Source of the DNA: Bradyrhizobium sp. 132
GTDB taxonomy: Bacteria; Pseudomonadota; Alphaproteobacteria; Rhizobiales; Xanthobacteraceae
NCBI RefSeq assembly: GCF_023074185.1
Contig: NZ_JADPKY010000094.1
Location: forward strand, 186,001 to 250,000
Direction of reading: 5' to 3'
Length of the DNA: 64,000 nt
A program made the translations under genes and the position numbers. The notes beneath the pieces were generated by a model. That model did not search any database. It worked only from the letters and a program-made list of their open reading frames with translations, and was not told the origin of the DNA. Below, in pieces: positions 23,761 to 31,633 of this stretch. Positions within the stretch are counted from its first letter, which is position 1. The number at the start of each line of letters is the position of its first letter.

Positions 23761-24300
23761 TTACGCCTGACGCAAGGTCACGTGTTGATCGTTCAGTGAT
23801 GAGATCGACGGACCGGACTCGCCTAACTCCGGGGCGTCCGGTCTTTTGCTGTTGATAAACGACCAGATGAGCGCGACTTGCCACCCCAGAAATGACCACC
23901 ACGCTTCGCCGCCGAGGCCGACCCAACTGAGAACGGATATGCCGGCCCAGCAGAGGACGGCGATCAAGACACAAAGGAGATTTGACAAGAATATAAACAG
24001 GGCATGGCGATGATTGAGAAAGAGTGCGATCCATGTTGGCAAGAGGATCAGCACTAAAACTGCAAGAGCACCTGCCGATTCACGAAAGTCAGGGGACGCG
24101 TCTGCGAGCCACGCTGTGAGCGTAGGGCCGATCACAAAGATGAGGATCGGCAAGGCAGCGATGGCGGCCGTTATTTTCCATGCCGTGCTCTTTGGGGCTA
24201 TGAGACCCATTCGCCCGACTTGCTGCCTCCACAGCGCCATTCCCTGTCCAACTGTCATTTTGCTTGCCGTTTCGAAGCCGCTTGCTGTGGTCTTATTCAT
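23761..24300 (-). CDS. Membrane protein with superinfection-immunity-like domain
   Basis: 179 residues, convergent with guaB: the two stop codons abut. After a polar N-terminus there are four hydrophobic segments, roughly at 42-66, 77-94, 100-122 and 130-150. The last half follows the pattern LPTWIALFLNHRHALFIFLSNLL ... WWSFLGWQVALIWSF. This resembles the Imm_superinfect family (LPTIIAFxRxHxNxxxIFLLNxxxGWTxIGWxxALVWA), found in phage T4 Imm and many bacterial membrane proteins. In T4 the protein blocks DNA entry of a second phage. The chromosomal relatives are common and mostly uncharacterised, so an immunity role here is only a possibility. Confidence 0.65.
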   Translation of the reverse strand: MNKTTASGFETASKMTVGQGMALWRQQVGRMGLIAPKSTAWKITAAIAALPILIFVIGPTLTAWLADASPDFRESAGALAVLVLILLPTWIALFLNHRHALFIFLSNLLCVLIAVLCWAGISVLSWVGLGGEAWWSFLGWQVALIWSFINSKRPDAPELGESGPSISSLNDQHVTLRQA

Positions 24301-24776
24301 CGTGTTCGTGAGGACGGCACGCCGGGCAGTGTCGAGGCTGTCTCCTCGATACAGCCTAGACTAGTGCGGATAGCTGATTGCGACCTTAATCCGGCACTTA
24401 AAATTCGCCGGAAGCATAACAACTTCCTCGATTGCACGATCGAGGAGCGCGCTTCGTATTCGCATGTCCGGTTGGCGAAGCGGGACCTACGCGGGAGGCG
24501 CCGAACGATCCGGGCGGGAGTAGGCGTCGGTGTCGTGCCCCGGACGCAGCGCAGCGCTTCTTTAGCGGTGCGCTGCAGAGCCGGGGCCCATCTTTCCACC
24601 TGATCGCATGGGGCGTTCTGGGTCCCGGCTCTGCGCAGCAGCGCAAGGGCGCTGCAGCGCGTCCGGGACACGAGAGGCGCGCTCGCATCAGCGCCGGTTA
24701 CCCCAATGCTTTTGTATTGACGCGCTTGCCTCCCTCCGCTTCGCTCGCGACGAAGAACACTCTGGAGGAAGCCATC
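24301..24776. other. Gene-free region with a palindromic repeat
   Basis: About 475 bases between the membrane protein and the oxidoreductase. It contains the repeat at 24532-24674 and a smaller palindrome around 24430 (CGATCGAGGAGCGCG). The stretch just before 24777 holds the oxidoreductase leader with GGAGGA at 24764-24769. Frames spanning this region have no supporting signal. Confidence 0.5.
24532..24674. repeat. Palindromic intergenic repeat (GTCGTGCCCCGGACGC family)
   Basis: Opens with GTCGTGCCCCGGACGCAGCG and closes with its complement-like end GCGCGTCCGGGACACGAG. Inner arms GCTGCAGAGCCGGGGCCCA and GGGTCCCGGCTCTGCGCAGC pair with each other. A diverged relative lies at about 46498-46625. 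It is typical of Bradyrhizobium-like intergenic spaces. Confidence 0.8.
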
Positions 24777-25799
24777 ATGACCCAAGCAAAACGCATCGTT
24801 CTCGCCGCGCGTCCCGTGGGCGAGCCGAAGTCATCCGATTTCCGCCTTGAGGAATTCGCAGTCCCGACGCCAGGCGCGGGCGAAGTCCTGCTGCGCACGA
24901 TCTGGCTGTCGCTCGATCCCTATATGCGTGGGCGCATGAGCGACGGTCCGTCTTACGCGACGCCGGTGCCGGTCGGCGGCGTGATGGAAGCCGGTACGGT
25001 TTGCGAGGTCGCGACGTCCAACAATCCGAACTTCGCCAAGGGCGACATCGTGCTGTCGCGCGCGGGCTGGCAGACGCATGCGATCTCCGACGGCAAGGGG
25101 CTGAACAAGATCGACCCGAAGCTCGCGCCAATCTCGACGGCCATTGGCGTGCTCGGCATGCCCGGCATGACCGCCTACACGGGCCTGCTCGATATCGGCA
25201 AGCCGCAGGAAGGCGAGACCGTCGTCGTCGCCGGCGCCTCCGGTGCCGTCGGCTCGGCGGTAGGCCAGATCGCGAAGGTCAAGGGGGCACGCGCAGTCGG
25301 CATCGCCGGCGGCAAGGACAAATGCGACTACGTGGTGAAGGAGCTCGGCTTCGATGCCTGCCTCGATCACCGCGATCCTGATCTGGCGGCGAAGCTGAAA
25401 GACGCCTGTCCGAAGGGCATCGATGTCTATTTCGAGAATGTCGGCGGCGCCGTGTTCGAGGCGGTGTTCCCGCTGCTCAACCCATTCGCGCGCGTGCCGG
25501 TCTGCGGCCTGATCGCGCACTACAACGACACCGAGGCCAAGCCGCCGAAATGGGCGGCCAGCATGATGCGCGCGATCCTGACCAAGCGGCTGACCTTCCG
25601 CGGCTTCATCGTCTCCGACTTCGCCTCCCGCCATGGTGACTTCCTGCGCGATATGTCCGGCTGGGTCCGGGACGGCAAGGTCAAGTACAGGGAGTTCGTC
25701 ACCGAGGGCCTGGAAAGCGCGCCCGGAGCCTTCATGGGGCTCCTGAAGGGCGCCAATTTCGGCAAGCAGCTGGTGCGGGTCGGGCCGGACAAGGCTTGA
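24777..25799 (+). CDS. NADP-dependent zinc-independent alcohol dehydrogenase-like reductase (CurA/YncB type)
   Basis: 340 residues from ATG 24777 with GGAGGA upstream. It starts with RIVLAARPVGEPKSSDFRLEE and SLDPYMRGRMSD, signatures of the leukotriene B4 dehydrogenase/CurA group of medium-chain dehydrogenases, which lack catalytic zinc. The NADP-binding motif is VVAGASGAVGSAVGQIAK, and the substrate region includes GLIAHYNDTE. Family members reduce activated double bonds of enones or curcumin-like compounds with NADPH. The surrounding genes give no clue about the natural substrate. Confidence 0.9.
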   Translation: MTQAKRIVLAARPVGEPKSSDFRLEEFAVPTPGAGEVLLRTIWLSLDPYMRGRMSDGPSYATPVPVGGVMEAGTVCEVATSNNPNFAKGDIVLSRAGWQTHAISDGKGLNKIDPKLAPISTAIGVLGMPGMTAYTGLLDIGKPQEGETVVVAGASGAVGSAVGQIAKVKGARAVGIAGGKDKCDYVVKELGFDACLDHRDPDLAAKLKDACPKGIDVYFENVGGAVFEAVFPLLNPFARVPVCGLIAHYNDTEAKPPKWAASMMRAILTKRLTFRGFIVSDFASRHGDFLRDMSGWVRDGKVKYREFVTEGLESAPGAFMGLLKGANFGKQLVRVGPDKA

Positions 25800-25946
25800 T
25801 CCGCCGCTCCGGCCCCCTCGGGGGCCGGAGATGGTTAATAAAAAGTGACCGATCGGCCACACCTGCCCGCAAAAGCCGCAAGTGTGACCGTCGGTTCATT
25901 GACGGGCCGGCGAAGGCATTGAATCATTGCGCATATTTCAGGTGCG

Positions 25947-26246
25947 ATGATGTTAGAGATTGTTGTTTTCTGCGTAGTCCTTTTGGCCGCCGGCTATTGG
26001 GCGACCATGTTCGTCATGGGCCGTCGAGACGACGTCATCCATGGCAAATTCGTTCACGGCGATGATGAGCGCGCGTTCACGCAACCCGCGATGCCCACGC
26101 CTTTGCCGCCATTCCCCAAGCGTCCGGTCAAAGCCGCGCGGCCTGCCAATGTTCAGTCTGCCAATACCGGGGCCAAGCCGGTGAACAGCGAGGCGCTGCA
26201 ATCCTTGCTTGCCGCGATCCAGCAGGATCTCAAAAGCGTCGCTTGA
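25947..26246 (+). CDS. Small single-pass membrane protein, unknown
   Basis: 99 residues. One hydrophobic N-terminal helix (LEIVVFCVVLLAAGYWATMFV) is followed by RRDDVIHGKF, then a proline- and alanine-rich linker (PTPLPPFPKRP) and a C-terminal amphipathic stretch NSEALQSLLAAIQQDLKSVA. Such short anchored proteins are frequent in Bradyrhizobium and uncharacterised. It is alone on its strand. ATG 25947 and 25950 are equally possible starts. Confidence 0.6.
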   Translation: MMLEIVVFCVVLLAAGYWATMFVMGRRDDVIHGKFVHGDDERAFTQPAMPTPLPPFPKRPVKAARPANVQSANTGAKPVNSEALQSLLAAIQQDLKSVA

Positions 26247-26261
26247 ACACCGGCCGGCGAG

Positions 26262-26612
26262 CTAGTGCTCGCCGCCCATCTGCGCGAACAGCTCCTCGAT
26301 GTCGACATCGACCTGGCCGGCCGCCCTGACGTGGCGGACCTCAAAGCTGTCGGGCTGGAAGCGGTACTCCACGAGCCCGACCTTCTTGATCGCGATCCGG
26401 TCCTGGCGCGCGTCGTTGATCCCTGAAGCCGGCTGAGGCGCCCAGACGTGGTGGGTGTGGCGCCAGGTGAAGTCGCGCCGCTGGTGCACGTGACCGGCGG
26501 CTTCGGCGAGGGGCCGATCACGGTCGGATTGTCGCCGATGTCGTGATTGCCGGGGATGTAACGGCAGGCGACGGGCAGGGCGGCGTGCAGGCTTTGCGCC
26601 CAAAGGGGCCAA
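26262..26612 (-). pseudogene. Degraded metallophosphoesterase gene
   Basis: Two parts of a calcineurin-like phosphodiesterase can be read on the minus strand in different frames. One frame gives RYIPGNHDIGDNPTVIGP, with the metal-binding GNHD motif. Another gives AGHVHQRRDFTWRHTHHVWAP and continues to the C-terminus with VGLVEYRFQPDSFEVRHVRA. In an intact enzyme these motifs are separated by roughly 100 or more residues; here they directly adjoin, so there is both an internal deletion and a frame change. The N-terminal part with the first Asp-His metal motif is missing too. This is a gene remnant, not an active enzyme. Confidence 0.65.
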
Positions 26613-26748
26613 AATCGCTTTAACTATCGACAGTTGGCCGCCTCATCGGGAACGCCGGTTCAACTCGTTGATTGTCAGGAACAGCGGTGACGGCTAATGG
26701 ACGCTAGCTGTGCCTTCCGCCGGATGGGAAGATCCCGGGAAAATTCCG

Positions 26749-27171
26749 ATGTCCATTCAAATGGTTTTGCTGCCGGTCTTCGTGCAGGTCGGTCTCACCT
26801 TCGCGCTCCTGATCGCCATGGCGCTGGGGCGCCGGCGCGCGCTCGTCTCCGGCGAGACCAAGAGCCGCGACATTGCCCTGGGCGAGCCCAACTGGCCGCA
26901 GGGCGCCACACAATTCGCCAATTGCTACCGCAACCAGTTCGAGCTGCCGGTGCTGCTCTATGTCCTGATCGCGCTGGCGCTTCCCTTGCGCCATGCCGAT
27001 CTCTTCATCGTGCTGATGTCCTGGGTGTTCGTGGCGACGCGGTTCGTCCATGCCGGCGTATTTGTCTCCTCGAACCAGCTCGGCCCGCGCTCCACGATCT
27101 GGCTCGCCGGCGTGCTCGTGCTGCTGGCGATGTGGATCTACTTCGCGCTGAAAATGCTGTTGCTGATCTAG
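26749..27171 (+). CDS. MAPEG family membrane protein
   Basis: 140 residues from ATG 26749. There are four hydrophobic helices. The stretch ANCYRNQFELPVLLYVLIALAL is the MAPEG motif (RxQFE.PVxFY-like), and FVATRFVHAGVFV is the matching helix that normally binds glutathione or lipid ligands. Eukaryotic relatives make leukotrienes and conjugate glutathione; the bacterial proteins are poorly understood. It stands immediately upstream of the RNA methyltransferase gene but with a separate leader. Confidence 0.85.
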   Translation: MSIQMVLLPVFVQVGLTFALLIAMALGRRRALVSGETKSRDIALGEPNWPQGATQFANCYRNQFELPVLLYVLIALALPLRHADLFIVLMSWVFVATRFVHAGVFVSSNQLGPRSTIWLAGVLVLLAMWIYFALKMLLLI

Positions 27172-27218
27172 GCGCTAATCGCCAATCCTGATCTGCAGGA
27201 TTCACTGAAAGATTTGAA

Positions 27219-28520
27219 ATGACTCCCGCTGCCCGGCTGTCCGCAGCCATCCAACTGATCGACACCATCGAGAAGGACCGCGTTCCTGCCGCCAAGGCAC
27301 TCAAGGAGTGGGGCACTGCGCACCGCTTCGCCGGCTCCGGCGACCGCGCCGCGATCGCCGGCCTCGTCTGGGACGTGCTGCGCCGCTATGCCTCGAGTGC
27401 GTTCCTGATGGATGCCGACACCGCCCGGGCGCGGCTGATCGGGATGCTCCGCCTCGAGCGCAACATGGACGCGGCCACCATGGCCGCGCTGTTCGACGGT
27501 AGCCGCTTTGCCCCCGCGCCGCTGACCGACGCCGAGCAGGCCGCGCTCGCCGTGCGCTCGCTGAAGGACGCCCCGGCCGCGATCGCCGGCGACTATCCGG
27601 AATGGCTGGATCCATACTTTGCGAAAGCGTTCGGCAAGGACCGCGTGGCGGAGGCCGCCGCGATGGCGAGCCGGGCGCCGCTCGACTTGCGCGTCAACAC
27701 GCTAAAATCCAATCGCGACAAGGTGCTGGGGGCGCTTGCTCATCTTCATGCGAAACCGACGCATTGGTCCGCAACCGGCCTGCGCATCGCGCTTTCGGCC
27801 GATGCACGCAACCCCGGCGTCCAGGCGGAAGAGGATTTCATCAAGGGCGCAATTGAAGTGCAGGATGAGGGATCGCAGCTTGCGGCCGCTTTGACCGCGG
27901 CAAAACCCGGCGAGCAGGTGATCGATCTCTGCGCCGGCGCCGGCGGCAAGACGCTGGCGCTCGCCGCGATGATGCAGGGCAAGGGCCGGCTGATCGCAAC
28001 CGACAGCGACAAGCGGCAGCTCGTACCCATTCACGAACGCCTGTCGCGCGCCGGCGTCCACAATGCCGATGTGCGCACGCCCAAGGGCGAGGCCGATCCG
28101 CTGGCCGACATCAGCGCCACCGCCGACCTTGTCGTGATCGACGCGCCGTGCACGGGAACCGGAACCTGGCGCCGCAACCCCGACGCCAAATGGCGCATGC
28201 GCCCGGGGGCACTGGAGATTCGCCTGAGGGACCAGACCGCGGTGCTCGATCGCGCGGTTCCGCTGGTCAAGGCCGGCGGCCGCATCGCCTACATCACCTG
28301 CTCGGTGCTGCCCGAGGAGAACAGCGAGCAGGTGAGGGCGTTCACCGGCCGCCATCCCGAATTCGCGGTGGTGCCACCCGAGCAGACCGCGAGTGTGCTC
28401 TGGGACAAGTCGGAGGAGTTTGCGCAGGCCGCGCTGCAATCGCCGGAGGGATGGCTGATGACGCCGCGGCGGACGGGCACGGACGGGTTCTTCGTTTCGG
28501 TGCTGAAGAAGTCTGGCTAG
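27219..28520 (+). CDS. RsmB-type RNA (cytosine-5)-methyltransferase
   Basis: 433 residues. The N-terminal NusB-like helical region (RLSAAIQLIDTIEKDRVPAAKALKEW) precedes a class I methyltransferase domain. The SAM motif is VIDLCAGAGGKTLALAAMM. The two cysteines of m5C enzymes are seen in DAPCTGTGTWRRNPD and ITCSVLPEEN. This is the RsmB/NOP family; RsmB itself modifies C967 of 16S rRNA. Assigning that exact site is not safe, since several paralogues occur in alphaproteobacteria. A hairpin terminator belonging to the convergent cold-shock gene follows. Confidence 0.93.
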   Translation: MTPAARLSAAIQLIDTIEKDRVPAAKALKEWGTAHRFAGSGDRAAIAGLVWDVLRRYASSAFLMDADTARARLIGMLRLERNMDAATMAALFDGSRFAPAPLTDAEQAALAVRSLKDAPAAIAGDYPEWLDPYFAKAFGKDRVAEAAAMASRAPLDLRVNTLKSNRDKVLGALAHLHAKPTHWSATGLRIALSADARNPGVQAEEDFIKGAIEVQDEGSQLAAALTAAKPGEQVIDLCAGAGGKTLALAAMMQGKGRLIATDSDKRQLVPIHERLSRAGVHNADVRTPKGEADPLADISATADLVVIDAPCTGTGTWRRNPDAKWRMRPGALEIRLRDQTAVLDRAVPLVKAGGRIAYITCSVLPEENSEQVRAFTGRHPEFAVVPPEQTASVLWDKSEEFAQAALQSPEGWLMTPRRTGTDGFFVSVLKKSG

Positions 28521-28529
28521 ATCCACTCA

Positions 28530-28565
28530 AAACAAAAACCCCGCGAACCGTTACCGGTCGCGGGG
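28530..28565 (-). terminator. Rho-independent terminator of the cold-shock gene
   Basis: Stem CCCCGCG (28539-28545) with CGCGGGG (28559-28565), a bulged A, then ACCG/CGGT around the loop TTAC. On the minus strand the stem is followed by TTTTTGTTTT, a good T tract. On the plus strand the tract is weak. It therefore ends cspA-type transcription and may partly serve rsmB. Confidence 0.85.
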
Positions 28566-28625
28566 TCTGTTGTCTCAACGCCTCTAACCGGTACGTCCGT
28601 GGTCAGAGCGCTGTTGCGCCGGCGA

Positions 28626-28835
28626 TTAGCCGACGCGGAGATTGTCAGCGGAGGACTTGCCGCTGCGACGATCGGCGACGATGTCGAACGAGACCTTCTG
28701 GCCCTCGTTGAGGGTCGAGAGGCCGGCGCGCTCGACGGCGCTGATGTGCACGAACACGTCCTTGTCGCCGTCATCCGGCTGGATGAAACCAAAACCCTTT
28801 TGATTGTTGAACCACTTCACGGTGCCCATAGCCAT
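28626..28835 (-). CDS. Cold-shock domain protein (CspA family)
   Basis: 69 residues. The OB-fold RNA-binding motifs are KWFNNQKGFGFIQPDDGDKDVFVHIS, with RNP1 KGFGFI and RNP2 VFVHI both intact. AAGGAAA precedes ATG 28835; a second ATG two codons later is also possible. Proteins of this family bind single-stranded RNA and DNA and act as chaperones in cold or stationary phase. The gene has a terminator directly downstream and roughly 250 bases of upstream non-coding sequence, fitting a long leader. Confidence 0.96.
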   Translation of the reverse strand: MAMGTVKWFNNQKGFGFIQPDDGDKDVFVHISAVERAGLSTLNEGQKVSFDIVADRRSGKSSADNLRVG

Positions 28836-29094
28836 GGGGAATTTCCTTTGCTTGAGAAGTTAACACGCAGACCGGAACGCGACATTGCGTCCATAGTCCT
28901 CATCAGTCGATGTTGGAGAATTCATCTGAAGCGTGCGCGCCCGTCAGCAACGAAGCGAAGCGGCCCAGTCGTTCGGCCAAATATCGATGATCACAATATA
29001 GCGAGATTTTGGGGCCACTTCAAGGCACCACCCGTGGTTCGGGATGTCGCGCCAATTTGCTATTTTGCGGTGCAAATTAACCACCCGGGAGGCC

Positions 29095-29427
29095 TCAATC
29101 GACGATGAAAAGCGTTGCCCCGGTCGCTGTGGAGGACCGATGCGCGGCGTCGCCGAAATCCGAGACTTGGTAGCTCATCCCCGCCGTGAGCTTGAACGTG
29201 CGGCCGTCGCGCAGCTCGCTGTCGAGCTCGCCTTGCAGCACGTAGAGCACGTGGCCGCGATCGCACCAATGGTCGGCGAGATAACCCGGTGAATACTCGA
29301 CCATCCGCACCCGGAGATCGCCGATGTTGAGCGTGCGCCACTGGGCCTGCCCGGTCTCGCCGGGATGGATGGTCGGGGTGACCTTGCTCCAGTCGGTGAC
29401 CGTGAAGGGGGACGTCGGGAGTTTCAT
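29095..29427 (-). CDS. DHCW-type cupin protein
   Basis: 110 residues with a single cupin barrel. The central strand YLADHWCDRGHVLYVLQGELD is the hallmark of the 'DHCW motif' cupins, here with the order DHW-C and two possible metal ligands from DHW and RGH. The second half carries KLTAGMSYQVSDFGDAAHRS. The function is unknown. It may bind a small ligand or metal, and it stands near an NTF2-like gene on the same strand. Confidence 0.85.
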   Translation of the reverse strand: MKLPTSPFTVTDWSKVTPTIHPGETGQAQWRTLNIGDLRVRMVEYSPGYLADHWCDRGHVLYVLQGELDSELRDGRTFKLTAGMSYQVSDFGDAAHRSSTATGATLFIVD

Positions 29428-29514
29428 GGTGGGGGTCCTGGTCGTGGTCCGGCGGCGGTGTTGTTAGCGTATGCGTTCGCCACAGTCTCCGTCATTGCAA
29501 TGACGAGGATAGGC

Positions 29515-29886
29515 TTAGGGCGCCAAATGATTAGCCGAGCCCTGCACGATCAGCCCCGCCGCGTTCACCCGCAAATACTCGCAGATCCGCTTTCCCCGCT
29601 CGTTCTCGTAGAACACCACCACGCTGTCAGGGCTGACGAACAATTCGATCAACGAGAAATGCAGGTTGGGCAACAGCCCGAGCGCCTTTCCCCAATAGGC
29701 GCGCAAAGCGTCCTTGCCGCGCACGGTGCCATCCGGCTCGAATCCCATCGCGGGGATGCGGTCCGAGGTCATCACGGCGTCCTCGTCATAGAGGGTGAGC
29801 ACGCGTTCGAGATCGCCAGTATTCCAGGCCTCGACCCAGGTGTGGCCGAGCGCGGCGAGATTCGACGGCTGATGATGCGGTGGCAT
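29515..29886 (-). CDS. NTF2-like (SnoaL-type) protein
   Basis: 123 residues with the alpha-helix then sheet pattern of the NTF2 superfamily: WVEAWNTGDLERVLTLYDEDAVMTSD, then FEPDGTVRGKDALRAYWGKAL, LLPNLHFSLIELFV and a closing strand. These proteins are small hydrolases, isomerases or ligand binders. It lies divergently from guaA, with a palindrome (29929-29949) between them. Confidence 0.85.
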   Translation of the reverse strand: MPPHHQPSNLAALGHTWVEAWNTGDLERVLTLYDEDAVMTSDRIPAMGFEPDGTVRGKDALRAYWGKALGLLPNLHFSLIELFVSPDSVVVFYENERGKRICEYLRVNAAGLIVQGSANHLAP

Positions 29887-29928
29887 GGCGTCCTCCCTGA
29901 TCGGCCCCTGGTGATTGACGAGGCGTAT

Positions 29929-29949
29929 TAGGTCAATAATACTGACCTA
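29929..29949. promoter_or_regulatory. Perfect inverted repeat between an NTF2-like gene and guaA
   Basis: Arms TAGGTCA (29929-29935) and TGACCTA (29943-29949) around ATAATAC. The size and AT-rich centre are those of a dimeric repressor operator (TetR or MarR type). It is 43 bases upstream of the NTF2-like start and about 85 bases upstream of the guaA start, so it could control either or both promoters. No cognate regulator is adjacent. Confidence 0.55.
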
Positions 29950-30034
29950 TATCCATTTGTCCACGCCCAAAGAAGAATGTGGGCGCGCGGCCCGCGCGGT
30001 TGCGGGAAAAGCCTCCGTCGCGTATCTGCTTGCC

Positions 30035-31633
30035 ATGACAGCAGCACAGAACGACCGCTCCGCGTCGACGCCCTCAGTGGCCTCGGCGCACGACAAGATT
30101 CTCATCGTCGACTTCGGCAGCCAGGTGACGCAGCTGATTGCGCGTCGCGTGCGCGAGGACGGCGTCTATTGCGAGATCGTCCCGTTCAACAAGGCCGAAC
30201 AAGCCTTCAAGGAGATGAAGCCGAAGGCGGTGATTCTCTCCGGCGGGCCTGAGTCGGTGCATGAGGCCGGCTCGCCCCGCGCGCCCCAAGCAATCTTCGA
30301 TTCCGGCGTGCCCGTGCTCGGCATCTGCTACGGCCAGATGACCATGGCGGCCCAGCTCGGCGGCACCGTCGAGGGCGGCCATCACCGCGAATTCGGCCGC
30401 GCCGATGTCGAGGTGAAAGCCGCGAGCAAGCTGTTCGAGGACGTCTGGTCGTCAGGCGGCAAGAACCAGGTCTGGATGAGCCATGGCGACCGCATCACGA
30501 AGATGCCGCCGGGCTTCTCCGTCGCCGGCACCTCGCCGAACGCGCCCTTCGCGATCATCCAGGACGAGACGCGCAAATATTACGGCCTGATGTTCCACCC
30601 GGAAGTGGTGCACACGCCCGACGGCGCAAAACTGATCCGCAATTTCGTCCGCAAGATCGCGGGCCTCTCCGGCGACTGGACCATGCGCGCCTTCCGCGAG
30701 GAGGAGATCGCTAAGATCCGCAGCCAAGTCGGCAAGGGCAAGGTGATCTGCGGCCTCTCCGGCGGCGTCGATTCCGCCGTGGCCGCCGTGCTGATCCACG
30801 AAGCCATCGGCGACCAGCTCACCTGTGTGTTCGTCGATCACGGCATGCTCCGCCTCGACGAAGCCAAGACGGTGGTTGACCTGTTCCGCCACCATTACAA
30901 CATCCCGCTCGTGCACGTGGATGCCTCGAAGCAATTTTTGGGCGAGCTCGAAGGCGTCACCGACCCCGAGACCAAGCGCAAGACCATCGGCCGCCTCTTC
31001 ATCGAGGTGTTCGAGCAGGAGGCCAAGAAGGTCGGCGGCGCCGACTTCCTGGCGCAAGGCACGCTCTATCCCGACGTGATCGAGAGCGTCTCCTTCACCG
31101 GCGGCCCCTCGGTGACGATCAAGTCGCACCACAATGTCGGCGGTCTCCCTGCGCGCATGAACATGAAGCTCGTCGAGCCCTTGCGCGAGCTGTTCAAGGA
31201 CGAGGTGCGCAAGCTCGGGCGCGAGCTCGGCCTGCCCGAAATCTTCGTCGGCCGCCATCCGTTCCCGGGCCCCGGCCTCGCCATCCGCTGCCCCGGCGAT
31301 ATCACGCGCGAAAAACTCGACATCCTGCGCCAGGCCGACGCCGTCTACATCGACCAGATCCGGAAAGCGGGCCTCTACGACGACATCTGGCAGGCTTTCG
31401 CCGTGCTGCTGCCCGTGAAGACGGTAGGCGTCATGGGCGACGGCCGTACCTACGACTTCGTCGTGGGCCTGCGCGCCGTCACCTCAACCGACGGCATGAC
31501 CGCGGACTTCTACCAGTTCGACATGAAGTTCCTCGGCGAGACCGCCACGCGCATCATCAACGAGGTGAAGGGCGTGAACCGGGTGGTTTATGATGTGACC
31601 AGCAAGCCGCCGGGGACGATTGAGTGGGAGTAG
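30035..31633 (+). CDS. guaA: GMP synthase (glutamine-hydrolysing)
   Basis: 532 residues from ATG 30035; an upstream in-frame ATG at 29915 would add residues that overlap the palindrome and have no family match. The N-terminal class I glutamine amidotransferase has GICYGQMTM with nucleophile C98 and the matching His/Glu in MFHPEVVHT. The ATP-pyrophosphatase P-loop is GLSGGVDSAVAA near residue 236. The C-terminal dimerisation domain ends VTSKPPGTIEWE, the invariant terminus. It converts XMP to GMP with glutamine and ATP. Its last codons are duplicated at 32633 as part of a small insertion. Confidence 0.97.
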   Translation: MTAAQNDRSASTPSVASAHDKILIVDFGSQVTQLIARRVREDGVYCEIVPFNKAEQAFKEMKPKAVILSGGPESVHEAGSPRAPQAIFDSGVPVLGICYGQMTMAAQLGGTVEGGHHREFGRADVEVKAASKLFEDVWSSGGKNQVWMSHGDRITKMPPGFSVAGTSPNAPFAIIQDETRKYYGLMFHPEVVHTPDGAKLIRNFVRKIAGLSGDWTMRAFREEEIAKIRSQVGKGKVICGLSGGVDSAVAAVLIHEAIGDQLTCVFVDHGMLRLDEAKTVVDLFRHHYNIPLVHVDASKQFLGELEGVTDPETKRKTIGRLFIEVFEQEAKKVGGADFLAQGTLYPDVIESVSFTGGPSVTIKSHHNVGGLPARMNMKLVEPLRELFKDEVRKLGRELGLPEIFVGRHPFPGPGLAIRCPGDITREKLDILRQADAVYIDQIRKAGLYDDIWQAFAVLLPVKTVGVMGDGRTYDFVVGLRAVTSTDGMTADFYQFDMKFLGETATRIINEVKGVNRVVYDVTSKPPGTIEWE

